From NCBI GenBank assembly GCA_036384915.1, contig DASVLJ010000024.1:1-44142 (forward strand): a DNA stretch of 44,142 nt. The letters run 5' to 3'. The position numbers and the translations under genes were made by a program. This DNA is from PKWO01 sp036384915 (GTDB lineage: Bacteria > Pseudomonadota > Gammaproteobacteria > Burkholderiales > Burkholderiaceae_D). Shown here piece after piece: positions 23,960-31,972 of this stretch. Position 1 is the first letter of the stretch. Every line of letters begins with the position of its first letter. Below the pieces are notes generated by a model that searched no databases, was not told the DNA's origin, and worked only from the letters and a program-made list of their open reading frames with translations.

Positions 23960-24870
23960 AGTATGTTCGTCGGGCAAAGTTTCACGTGGGAACAAACGCT
24001 CACACGCGTAACCGGCTCGGTGCAGGAAACGCAACCAAGCGAAGCTCAGCCTGCCTGCATCGCATAGGCAGCCAAACGGCCAAACAATCAACAGAAAAGT
24101 AATTGGGGAAAGAAAACATCAATGGCTTGACCATTGACATCTTGATACCGCCATCTGCACTGGGCAAATCGCGGCAGGGGAATGGGCCGTTCTAAAAATC
24201 TGTGCGGCCCAATCTTGGACCACTCGCTACGATTTCAAGAATTTTCCAACTGCAGAGGATTTACCAGTTCAGAGCCAACGCGGATCGGCAACTACTACAA
24301 TCGCTGATCGTACCCACGAGGGAACTCCAAAAGTTAAGACACCTGAATTATCGGCCAAAAGCTAGAATGCGTCAAGGAAATATGTCGTAAATGGCTGATT
24401 TTTGACATTATTTTGAGACCCTTCCGGCATCCACCAAGGAGGATGTGATCGACTCGACCCGCTGTGTTGTGCCGCGTTTATGGACAAGCCGGCAACGTTT
24501 GCCCCTGACTGTCTCCCCGGCCACGGGCATCGAAAAGTTTTTGATACCAGAAGAGGCGCTCCTCCGTCTGCTCTGCCCATACGCCTCGCGCAAAATCCTC
24601 CGCATGGCTATGAATCTTGATTTCGACCGCCTCATGAAGAAAGAGCGCTTCGTCATCCACGACGCAAGGCCCGCCCTTTGCTCAAGCTCGTTCGTTCCGC
24701 TGCGCCGAAGCGACAAAGAGCACGATCAGGCCATGCAGCGGTTGGCAGTGCAGGAATTCGCTCCTCTGGCGTTTTGCAGTCCTGGCACGGGCTAATAGCG
24801 GGTTTCCATTGGCAGACGTGAAGACGGCAGGAAAACAACGCGAATGTAAAAGATGGATAAATCACTCAAT
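23960..24870. other. Gene-poor intergenic stretch
   Basis: Roughly 900 bases with lower G+C than the surroundings and frequent stops in all frames. I see no convincing gene. The frames between 24400 and 24800 are open for 60-115 codons on both strands but lack ribosome sites and recognisable motifs; they may be decayed coding DNA. A 7-base inverted repeat (TCAATGG / CCATTGA, 24119-24137) is the only clear structure. The part next to 23960 probably holds the promoter for the Nramp leader. Confidence 0.45.
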
Positions 24871-24876
24871 CGTTCC

Positions 24877-24905
24877 TTGTTTCAAGACGCTCGGCACTCA
24901 ATAAT
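24877..24905 (+). promoter_or_regulatory. Possible sigma-70 promoter for a small RNA
   Basis: TTGTTT (24877-24882) and AATAAT (24900-24905) are separated by 17 bases, a fair match to -35 and -10 elements with ideal spacing. No gene starts downstream on this strand before the terminator at 25031. Confidence 0.3.
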
Positions 24906-24911
24906 GCAGTC

Positions 24912-25072
24912 AGGGGGAAGGAGAAGTATAAGAAACGTATCGATGTCGGAGCGCTTAGCCTGGCGTGTTGTATCCGGCATCAAGCACAATTTGAAGAAAG
25001 CTCCCTGTATTGGAGCGGTACGGCTGTGCAGGACGCCTGCCACCTTCGGGTGCGGCGTCCTGTTTCTTTTTG
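24912..25072 (+). ncRNA. Candidate small RNA ended by an orphan terminator
   Basis: Between the promoter-like pair at 24877-24905 and a strong intrinsic terminator at 25031-25072 there is no convincing plus-strand gene, which leaves room for a transcript of about 160 bases. An AAGGAG occurs at about 24919 but the only nearby ATG (24943) is too far from it. The start is a guess; the 3' end is well supported. Confidence 0.35.
25031..25072 (+). terminator. Strong intrinsic terminator with UUCG loop, no obvious gene
   Basis: GGACGCC pairs with GGCGTCC, an inner CACC pairs with GGTG, and the loop is TTCG closed by C-G, the very stable UUCG tetraloop. TGTTTCTTTTT follows on the plus strand. The minus strand has no T-run on its side, so it does not serve the chemotaxis gene at 25115. 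Confidence 0.75.
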
Positions 25073-25114
25073 CGGCGCGGCCGCATGCCCGCGGGCGGCT
25101 GTCTCCGCGCGAGG

Positions 25115-26803
25115 CTAGAACTCTTCCCAATCGTCGTCGGCCCTTGCGAGCTGCGGTGCGCGCACCAACGCCGGAGTTTTGGGCGATACCGCCAACTCCC
25201 TGGCCGGCTTGCGCGCGGCGGCCGGCTGAGTCCTGGTGCGAGCGGCGGCGATGGCGTCTTCGGATATCTTGAAGACGGCAACGATTTGCGACAAAGCCGC
25301 CGCCTGTTCTTGCATGCTTTGTGCGGCGGCAGCGGCTTGCTCGACCAGGGCCGCGTTTTGCTGCGTAACGTTATCCATCTGCATGATGGCCTGATTGATC
25401 TGTTCGATGCCGGCGGTCTGTTCCTGTCCCGCCGAGGTGATCTCACCGATGATGTCGCTGACGTGTTTGACGCTGGCGACGACTTCCCGCATGGTCGCGC
25501 CGGCCTGGTCGACCAGCTTGGCGCCAGCGCCGACCTTGTCCACCGAATCGCCGATCAAGGATTTGATTTCCCTGGCGGCGATGGCCGAGCGTTGTGCCAA
25601 GGTACGCACCTCGGCCGCAACCACGGCAAAGCCGCGCCCCTGCTCGCCGGCGCGCGCAGCCTCGACGGCCGCATTCAATGCCAGTATATTGGTCTGGAAG
25701 GCAATGCCGTCGATGACGCCGATGATGTCGACGATTTTTTTCGAAGCGTCATTGATGGCACCCATGGTATCGACGACTTCGGAAACGGCCGAACCGCCCT
25801 TGGCGGCGACGTCGGAGGCGGCGCTGGCCAGCCGGTTAGCCTGGTGCGCGTTGTCGGAATTCTGCTTGACAGTGGAGGTGAGTTCTTCCATGGAAGAGGC
25901 GGTTTCTTCGAGCGAGCTGGCTTGTTGCTCGGTGCGCGAGGACAGGTCCATGTTGCCCATGGCGATTTCGCCCGAGGCGGTAACGATGGTTTCGGTGCTG
26001 CTGCGCACCTGACTGACGATACCGATCAGGCTTTGGTTCATGTCCTTCAAAGCTTGCATCATTTGACCGGTTTCGTCGGAGGAACGCACTTCGATACGCG
26101 CCATGAGGTCGCCACCGGCCACGCGACGCGCGACTTCGACGGCCTCATTCATCGGGGCGGTGATGCTGCGCGTGGCGTACCAAGCCGCCGCAATGGCGAT
26201 GGCGACGGCGATGGCAGCGATGATCAGCAACATATTGCGCGCCTCGGCGAATTCGGCTTTGCAGGCTTGCGCCTCCTTGTCCATGATGCCGGACTGGAAG
26301 GCGGCCATTTCAGTGAGAAGCTGCACGTAGTCGCGCTCCGTCTGGGCCAGCTTGCCGTTTAACAGCGCTTTGGCCTCCTCCGCCTTGCCGTCCGAAAGCA
26401 GGCCGAACAGCTCGCCCTGCAATTGCAAATCCTTGGCGCGCGCCTCTTCGAGCCTGGTGAAAAGTTCCCTCGCCTTGACGGTATTGATGATCCTGTCGAA
26501 AACGTCGAGCAATTCCTTGTTCCTCGCGCGCACCGCGCCGATTGCTTCGGATTGTTTATTGACGCCGCCGGCGTCGCCGGCGATCAGGGCGTCACGCATG
26601 TACTGGTGAATTTGCGCGACGTTGTATTTGATCTCGGTCGAGAGCGACACCTTCTTGTAGCGGTCGTCGATGATGTTGTTCATGCGCTGCTCGGCGCCGC
26701 GCATGCTGTGCAGCGAGATGCCGATATTGACGATGAACAGCAGGACGAGCAGGCCAAAGGCCAAGCTCAGGCGTGCCCCTATTTTCAGATTGGCGAACTT
26801 CAC
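25115..26803 (-). CDS. Methyl-accepting chemotaxis protein
   Basis: A 562-residue transmembrane receptor: first helix about residues 9-29 (ARLSLAFGLLVLLFIVNIGI), a periplasmic four-helix-bundle sensor to about 185, a second helix about 187-207 (MLLIIAAIAVAIAIAAAWYA), HAMP about 208-262, then the signalling domain with hairpin tip IDGIAFQTNILALNAAVEAA. The end, DDDWEEF, is a tethering pentapeptide-like tail of the kind that recruits CheR/CheB. GTG 26803 has GGGAGGAAG just upstream; ATG 26827 in the same frame overlaps that ribosome site and is less likely. There are no che or flagellar genes nearby, so it feeds a chemosensory system elsewhere. The ligand is unknown. Confidence 0.95.
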   Translation of the reverse strand: MKFANLKIGARLSLAFGLLVLLFIVNIGISLHSMRGAEQRMNNIIDDRYKKVSLSTEIKYNVAQIHQYMRDALIAGDAGGVNKQSEAIGAVRARNKELLDVFDRIINTVKARELFTRLEEARAKDLQLQGELFGLLSDGKAEEAKALLNGKLAQTERDYVQLLTEMAAFQSGIMDKEAQACKAEFAEARNMLLIIAAIAVAIAIAAAWYATRSITAPMNEAVEVARRVAGGDLMARIEVRSSDETGQMMQALKDMNQSLIGIVSQVRSSTETIVTASGEIAMGNMDLSSRTEQQASSLEETASSMEELTSTVKQNSDNAHQANRLASAASDVAAKGGSAVSEVVDTMGAINDASKKIVDIIGVIDGIAFQTNILALNAAVEAARAGEQGRGFAVVAAEVRTLAQRSAIAAREIKSLIGDSVDKVGAGAKLVDQAGATMREVVASVKHVSDIIGEITSAGQEQTAGIEQINQAIMQMDNVTQQNAALVEQAAAAAQSMQEQAAALSQIVAVFKISEDAIAAARTRTQPAAARKPARELAVSPKTPALVRAPQLARADDDWEEF

Positions 26804-26907
26804 GGCTTCCTCCCATGCGATTGTCATGGTCCGGAGAACCTTGGCATCGCTTCAGGCAACCGGACGGCGCTTGCGACGATAAGCTTCTTGAGATGGCTTA
26901 TTAAAGA

Positions 26908-27015
26908 TTTAGAACCCGTTTCAAAATGACCAGGGCTAGGCGTCGCGACGAAGACAGTACGACTGTACGGCAAGGAGCGGCAACAACGCCATGGGCTTTT
27001 TGAAATGGCTTCTTA
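26908..27015. repeat. Intergenic repeat-like element with inverted ends
   Basis: The ends TTTAGAACCCGTTTCAAAA (26908-26926) and TTTTTGAAATGGCTTCTTA (26997-27015) are inverted copies of each other (14 of 17 aligned bases). The interior, with AGTACGACTGTACGGCAAGG and AGCGGCAACAACGCC, resembles short intergenic repeats I recall in betaproteobacterial genomes. It fills most of the gap between two divergent genes. The copy number in the genome is not known. Confidence 0.5.
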
Positions 27016-27183
27016 TTGTACTGCGCCCCGCGCGCTTGGTGCGGCGGTCATGCGCGACATGTGGCGTCGGCGATACGGACGCGGAACAAAGGCGGCTCGC
27101 CCGTCGGGAGCGCCGGAGCTGCCCGAACGGAGGGAGGCGATCCGATGAGGTAAAATCCCGTCATCTCTCCAAGAGGAAATATC

Positions 27184-28971
27184 ATGCCTCTCCCCCCTGG
27201 AAAACCCACAGCAGGAATGACGGCGATGGGCGGTGTCGGTTCGGCGTTCGCCGCCGTCGCGCAGCCCGATCCCGCAAGCGACGCCGCACTCGAGGCACCA
27301 TTTTCCGTTCTGCAAAATCGCAAGCACCAGGCATTTCCCCGTCTGACGCAAGCCGAGATCGCACGCATGATGCGCTTCGGTACGGTCAGGCAATTCGGCC
27401 GCGACGACTACCTGTGCCGCATCGGCGACCGCGCCGTGGGCATGGTGGTGGTGCTGCGCGGGCGTATCCAGGTCGTATTGCGCGATGGCATGGGACGAGA
27501 GACGCGCCCGCCGGAACAGGGCCCGGGCAACTTCGCCTGCGAGGTCGGGCAGCTTTCCGGGCGTGCGGCGATGGCCGACATTCTGGCGCTTGAACCCGTC
27601 GAAGTGCTGCACATCAATCCCGAAAACCTGCGCGCGCTGATCACGGCCGAGGCCGAATTGGGCGAGCGCATCATGCGCGCCCTCATCTTGCGTCGCGTCA
27701 ACCTGATCGAGCAAGGCAGCGGGCCGGTGCTGCTCGGCTGCGGCAAGCGGCCGGGCTTGCTGGCATTGCAGAGCTTCCTGCGCCGCAACGGCTACCCGCA
27801 CACCGTCATCGATGCGCAGAATGACCCGGAAGCGGTCGAGGTGATCCAGCGGCTCTCGCCTTCCGCAGAGGATTTTCCGCTGGTGCTATGCCAGGACGGC
27901 AGCATCCTGCGCGCTCCCGATGTCGGACGGCTGGCTTCGCATCTGGGCCTGATTCCCGAGTTCGATCCCGAGCACGTGTACGACGTGGTGGTGGTCGGTG
28001 CCGGGCCGGCGGGCTTGGCCGCGACAGTGTACGCCGCCTCCGAGGGATTATCGGTGGCGCTGTTCGATGCGCATGCACCGGGCGGCCAGGCCGGGGCATC
28101 GGCGCGCATCGAGAATTATCTCGGCTTCCCAACCGGCATTACCGGCCAGGCGCTGGCCGGACGGGCCTTCGCCCAGGCACAGAAGTTCGGTGCGCACGTG
28201 GCGATTCCGACAGAAGTGGCGGCCCTGCGGTGCGGTGAATCGCCCATGCGGCTCGAACTGGCCGGCGGCACCAGGATTGCGACGCGTTCCGTGGTGATTG
28301 CCAGCGGCGCGGTGTACCGCCATCCCGAGATCGAGAATCTGCAGCGTCACGAAGGCAGCGGCGTGTTCTATTGGGCTTCGCCGATCGAGGCCAAGCTGTG
28401 CAAGGGACGCGAAGCGATCGTGATCGGCGGCGGTAATTCGGCGGGGCAAGCCACGGTGTTCCTCGCTTCCCATGCCGCACATGTGCACCTGATGGTGCGC
28501 GGACCGGGGCTCGAGGCGAGCATGTCACGCTACCTGATCGACCGCATCAAAGCCTTGCCCAACGTGACCTTGCACACGCACAGTACGGTGACAGCTCTGC
28601 ATGGCGAGCAAGGCGGCATGTCGGGCGTGACCGTGCTATGCCGCGCTACCGGCGAGCCGGTTAACAATGATTTCGACGTGCGGCAGGTGTTTTCCTTCGT
28701 CGGCGCCGACCCGAATTCGGCTTGGCTGCGTACCTGTCCGGTACAGTTGGACGGCAAGGGCTTCGTGGTGACCGGGGCCGACGTGCGCGAGCCGGACCGC
28801 GCGATGCATTATTCGCTTGAAACCAGCGTGCCCGGTGTGTTTGCCATCGGCGACGTGCGGGCAAATTCGACCAAGCGCGTGGCGGCTGCAGTGGGTGAGG
28901 GAGCGGCTGTAGTGGCGCAGGTCCACACTTATCTGGCGCAGTTGGCCCAGAGCGCGCGCGTGGCGGGGTAA
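27184..28971 (+). CDS. cNMP-binding / glutaredoxin-like / TrxR-like FAD oxidoreductase
   Basis: A 595-residue three-part protein. Residues about 45-165 form a cyclic-nucleotide-binding fold (FGRDDYLCRIGDRAVGMVVV). Residues 175-262 resemble a thioredoxin/glutaredoxin fold without the active cysteine pair (LLALQSFLRRNGYPHTVIDA; FPLVLCQDGSILRAP). Residues 268-590 are thioredoxin reductase-like, with the FAD motif VVVGAGPAGLAA, the NADPH motif VIGGGNSAGQA and the C-terminal FAIGDVRANSTKRVAAAVGEG. At the place of the CxxC redox pair the sequence reads YWASPIE, so it cannot work as a classical thioredoxin reductase and may reduce another acceptor. AGAGGAAA precedes the ATG. The DUF6434 gene follows after 7 bases. 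Confidence 0.93.
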   Translation: MPLPPGKPTAGMTAMGGVGSAFAAVAQPDPASDAALEAPFSVLQNRKHQAFPRLTQAEIARMMRFGTVRQFGRDDYLCRIGDRAVGMVVVLRGRIQVVLRDGMGRETRPPEQGPGNFACEVGQLSGRAAMADILALEPVEVLHINPENLRALITAEAELGERIMRALILRRVNLIEQGSGPVLLGCGKRPGLLALQSFLRRNGYPHTVIDAQNDPEAVEVIQRLSPSAEDFPLVLCQDGSILRAPDVGRLASHLGLIPEFDPEHVYDVVVVGAGPAGLAATVYAASEGLSVALFDAHAPGGQAGASARIENYLGFPTGITGQALAGRAFAQAQKFGAHVAIPTEVAALRCGESPMRLELAGGTRIATRSVVIASGAVYRHPEIENLQRHEGSGVFYWASPIEAKLCKGREAIVIGGGNSAGQATVFLASHAAHVHLMVRGPGLEASMSRYLIDRIKALPNVTLHTHSTVTALHGEQGGMSGVTVLCRATGEPVNNDFDVRQVFSFVGADPNSAWLRTCPVQLDGKGFVVTGADVREPDRAMHYSLETSVPGVFAIGDVRANSTKRVAAAVGEGAAVVAQVHTYLAQLAQSARVAG

Positions 28972-28978
28972 GGGCGAA

Positions 28979-29212
28979 ATGACCGGTGTTTCATTCGATT
29001 GGCATGCCGCACCCATCGACCGCACTACCTTGATCGACGCGCATTACCGCAACACGCAAAACGTGCGCCGCTTCTTCAGAAAGGCGTGCGGAGAGCATTT
29101 CAAATTCGACCGCTCCTTCATGGCGTGGATGAAGGCCGCCGCCGGCAAGACCATGGGGGAAGCCGTGGATGAATGGCTGGCACGCGAAGCTCTGCGCGCC
29201 TCCGGCGCCTGA
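28979..29212 (+). CDS. DUF6434-like small protein
   Basis: A 77-residue soluble protein. FDWHAAPIDRTTLIDAHYRN, TQNVRRFFRKACGEHFKFDR and FMAWMKAAAGKTMGEAVDEW follow a pattern I associate with DUF6434, small proteins that can occur with SAP-like DNA-binding domains. AAGGG overlaps the stop of the upstream oxidoreductase gene, giving tight linkage. The function is unknown; the basic middle is compatible with nucleic-acid binding. Confidence 0.75.
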   Translation: MTGVSFDWHAAPIDRTTLIDAHYRNTQNVRRFFRKACGEHFKFDRSFMAWMKAAAGKTMGEAVDEWLAREALRASGA

Positions 29213-29405
29213 TGCTCGACCTGGGCGCAGCGCGCATTTGACCGCCCTCGACCCGTCCATTTCCTGTTTTATTCCCCAGCGAAGCAAAAATATAGTTTGG
29301 AATATTTGTGCGCCGCGCGCAGTTTTACTCCATGCAGGGAGAAATAAACGCGAACGAGAATGCTGATCGCATTCCGTTTGCTGTCATTGCATAAGGAGTA
29401 ATACC

Positions 29406-29738
29406 ATGATCACACACCCCAAATTCTGGATCGCAGCAGTCTTGCTGGCTTCACTGACGACTGCGGCACAGGCCGACGGCATCAAAACCAATACCTATGG
29501 CGACGCCGCAAGCAATGAAGCGGCGGAGCGCACCATATCGCTCACTTCGGCCACGAAATGGGTCAACGTCACCGATGGCGAGATCGTGCGCTTCAGCAAG
29601 GATGGCCGCACCTTTGCCTGGCACTTTTCGACGCTCAACAGCGCGCCGTTCGACTTGTCGGCGATCGCACCGGCCGGCGTGGATGTGAAAGGAGTGCGCG
29701 TCCACGTGGCTGCCGACCCGCTGCTGGGCGGGCCTTGA
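29406..29738 (+). CDS. CzcE-family copper/heavy-metal periplasmic protein
   Basis: A 110-residue protein with a signal peptide (cleaved after AAQA, residue 23). The mature domain matches CzcE of Cupriavidus: AERTISLTSATKWVNVTDGE, IVRFSKDGRTFAWHFST and FDLSAIAPAGVDVKGVRVHV. CzcE binds Cu(II) in the periplasm and is part of a heavy-metal response. AAGGAG precedes the ATG. No czcCBA or czcRS genes are nearby, so this is a stand-alone member. It has few candidate ligands (His4 is in the signal peptide; one His in FAWHF, one in VRVHV), so metal binding should not be assumed. Confidence 0.85.
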   Translation: MITHPKFWIAAVLLASLTTAAQADGIKTNTYGDAASNEAAERTISLTSATKWVNVTDGEIVRFSKDGRTFAWHFSTLNSAPFDLSAIAPAGVDVKGVRVHVAADPLLGGP

Positions 29739-29752
29739 TGGCCCTCTGCCTC

Positions 29753-30295
29753 TCAGAGCTTGAAGTCCACCCCCAGCATGACGAAGTTCGCGCCGGGGTT
29801 CGGATGTTTGATGGAACCGTTGGAGAAGTGCTCCAGCTTGACGCCCACGCTCCAGCTCTTGGTCTCGTAGCCGAAACCGAGGTGGTCGCCGAACTGAAAG
29901 GAGGTGGAGAAGTTGCGCCGGTTGTTTTCATACAAGCGCGACAGTAGATTGACGCCTACGGCCGCCTCCCCGTAGAAGCCGACCCTGCTGTCGTTTTCAA
30001 AACGGAATACAGGCGCGAAGCCGATGTCGGCCAGATTGCGGTCGTGGCCGTCCACACCGTCCCAGGCACGCGCCTGCCAATCCGCCAAGGTCAGGTCCCA
30101 GTAGCCGCCGATGCGCGTGCCGTTGGAATCGAACCATGCCCTGTCCCAATCCCATTGCATGCCGACACGAGCCAGCCTGGTGACGTTGCCCGTACCATAT
30201 TCGAACGATACGGAATCGGGAGTCACACCTTCCGCGTAAGCAGCGGCAGCGGAACACCACAGAGCCGCAGCGGCGCAAATTGCTTTCATTCTCAT
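29753..30295 (-). CDS. pagL: PagL-like lipid A 3-O-deacylase (acyloxyacyl hydrolase)
   Basis: A 180-residue outer-membrane beta-barrel with a signal peptide (cleaved after AYA). The active-site region HFSNGSIKHPNPGANFVMLG near the C-terminus carries the His-x-Ser pair of PagL, and the protein ends in the aromatic-hydrophobic pattern of outer-membrane proteins. PagL removes the 3-O acyl chain of lipid A in the outer membrane. The start could be ATG 30310, 30295 or 30289; 30295 is chosen for its spacing to GAGG. It converges on the CzcE-like gene, with 14 bases between the stops, so it has its own promoter in the 183-base gap upstream. Confidence 0.9.
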   Translation of the reverse strand: MRMKAICAAAALWCSAAAAYAEGVTPDSVSFEYGTGNVTRLARVGMQWDWDRAWFDSNGTRIGGYWDLTLADWQARAWDGVDGHDRNLADIGFAPVFRFENDSRVGFYGEAAVGVNLLSRLYENNRRNFSTSFQFGDHLGFGYETKSWSVGVKLEHFSNGSIKHPNPGANFVMLGVDFKL

Positions 30296-30420
30296 CCTAG
30301 CTATCCTCATCGTTTTTATAAATGTAGAAACTGCTTGGGAACGGGCAGGGGCGGGTTTTGCAACACCATCCTACTCGTTTTGAAACAGTTTCGCAGCCGC
30401 GACCCGCTGCGCGTCCTGGC

Positions 30421-30454
30421 AAAAAAACGATGCGGCGGTCGGCACCGCCGCATC
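30421..30454 (-). terminator. Terminator of the RND efflux operon
   Basis: On the minus strand GATGCGGCGGT and ACCGCCGCATC form a perfect 11-base stem with loop GCCG, followed by G and seven Ts. It lies 24 bases after the stop of the outer-membrane component gene and marks the operon end. Confidence 0.93.
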
Positions 30455-30478
30455 GCAAAGGGGCGAAACACCGTTACA

Positions 30479-31972
30479 TCATTGCTGCGCGACCGCTACC
30501 GATGCACCTGCAGACGCATCCCAGCCGCCGCCCAGCGAGCGGATCAGCGCGACCGTGGTCACCGCACGCGTACCGCGCAATTGCACCGCGTTGCGCTGTA
30601 CTGTAGCGAGGTTGCGCTGGGCGTCGAGCAGATCGAGATAGCTGGAGCGGCCGGCATCGTAAAGCTGTTGCGCCAGTTGCGTAGAACGCTGGGCCGACAC
30701 CACGGCGGCATCGATCTGTTCCGATTGGCCTGCCAGGATGCGCAAGCCGGCCAGGTTGTCCTCCACTTCGGCGAAAGCGGCCAGCGTGCTTTGACGATAA
30801 GACGCCACAGCTTCCTCCAGCGCCGCCTTGCTGCGCTCGACATTGGCCTTGTTGCGCCCGCCGTCGAGAAGCGGCATGTTGAGCAAGGCTCCCAGGAGCC
30901 ACGAGCGGTTGGGCCACTGGAACACGTCGGGGAAGGTGTTGGCCGTGCCGCCGGCACCGGCGTTCAGATTGATCGCCGGGAACATCGCGGCACGAGCCAC
31001 GCCGATACGGGCATTGGCGGCTTCCATGTTCTTTTGCGCGATGACGATGTCGGGACGGCGTTCGAGCAAGGCCGAAGGCAGTCCCGCGGGGATGCCCGGG
31101 AATGCCACGCCTTCCTTCAACGGGTTATGCTCGGCGTTATAGCTCGATGCCGGCTTGCCCAGGAGGACGGCCAGCGCATGCTCATTGGTCACGCGCTGCT
31201 GCTGCAGGCCGACCGCCTCGGCACGCGAGGTGGCGAGTTCGGTCTTGGCACGGGACAAATCGAATTCGCCAAGGTCGCCCAGGTCATAACGGCGCTGGTT
31301 GACGCGCACGCTTTCCTCGCGCAGCTTGACGGTTTCATTCAAGGTGTCGAGTTCGGCATCGGTTTCGCGCAGGCGGAAGTAGGTTTGCGCCACATCGGCT
31401 TGCAGCGAGAGCAGCACGGAGCGGTATTGTGCCTCGCTCGCCGCTTCGTCCGAGCGCGCCGCCGCCACGTTGGAAGATACGCGGCCAAACAGGTCGACCT
31501 CGTAGCTTGCCGTCAGATTGGCCTGGTAGACGTTAGCAGGCGGTACGATGCTGCCTTGCGGCAGGCCCAACGACAAGGGCGATAGCCGCTCGCGCGTGGC
31601 GCCGGCAGAGACGCCGATTTGCGGGATGCGATCGGCTTCGGCAATGCCGGCGATGGCGCGCGCCTGTTTCACGCGCGCAGCCGCCACGGCAAGATTGGCA
31701 TTGGCTTGCGTAGCCTGGTCGATCAACTGGTTCAGCGTCGGATCGTTGAATGCAAGCCACCACTCGCCGCGCGGCTGGGCTTCGGCAGCCTTGGCTTGCT
31801 GCCAGCTTGTGCCGTCCGCCGCGGTTTGCGCGCTTGCCGTTTGCGGGTTCACGCTTTCCTTGAAAGCCGCAGGCACGTCGATTTGCGGCTGCTTGAATTC
31901 CGGCGCGGCGCAAGCGGCCAGGATCAGCGCCGCGGCCAAGGCGGACAACAGCGGATTGATTTTGTCAGCCAT
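30479..31972 (-). CDS. Efflux outer-membrane factor, NodT/OprM family (OpcM/OprC-like)
   Basis: A 497-residue outer-membrane channel lipoprotein: the lipobox LAAC gives a lipid-modified Cys at about residue 21. Two repeated OEP domains follow, with typical motifs (WWLAFNDPTLNQLIDQA, AVAAARVKQARA, TASYEVDLFGRVSSNVAAAR, then the second-half YDAGRSSYLDLLDAQRNLAT). It forms the trimeric outer-membrane duct of an RND pump. Its ATG overlaps the stop of the RND transporter gene by one base (TGATG), so it is coupled. Order and similarity match OpcM/OprC/OprN of the MexEF-, CeoAB- and BpeEF-type pumps. Confidence 0.95.
   Translation of the reverse strand: MADKINPLLSALAAALILAACAAPEFKQPQIDVPAAFKESVNPQTASAQTAADGTSWQQAKAAEAQPRGEWWLAFNDPTLNQLIDQATQANANLAVAAARVKQARAIAGIAEADRIPQIGVSAGATRERLSPLSLGLPQGSIVPPANVYQANLTASYEVDLFGRVSSNVAAARSDEAASEAQYRSVLLSLQADVAQTYFRLRETDAELDTLNETVKLREESVRVNQRRYDLGDLGEFDLSRAKTELATSRAEAVGLQQQRVTNEHALAVLLGKPASSYNAEHNPLKEGVAFPGIPAGLPSALLERRPDIVIAQKNMEAANARIGVARAAMFPAINLNAGAGGTANTFPDVFQWPNRSWLLGALLNMPLLDGGRNKANVERSKAALEEAVASYRQSTLAAFAEVEDNLAGLRILAGQSEQIDAAVVSAQRSTQLAQQLYDAGRSSYLDLLDAQRNLATVQRNAVQLRGTRAVTTVALIRSLGGGWDASAGASVAVAQQ

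Noticed and set aside
23709..23960. Known Mg2+ (ykoK/M-box) or Mn2+ (yybP-ykoY) riboswitch before Nramp
   Set aside because: I compared the leader by eye with the conserved cores and could not match them; only hairpins and repeated words are supported.
24408..24795. Possible insertion-sequence remnant
   Set aside because: Frames on both strands look coding-like, but no DDE motif, terminal repeats or target duplication could be seen.
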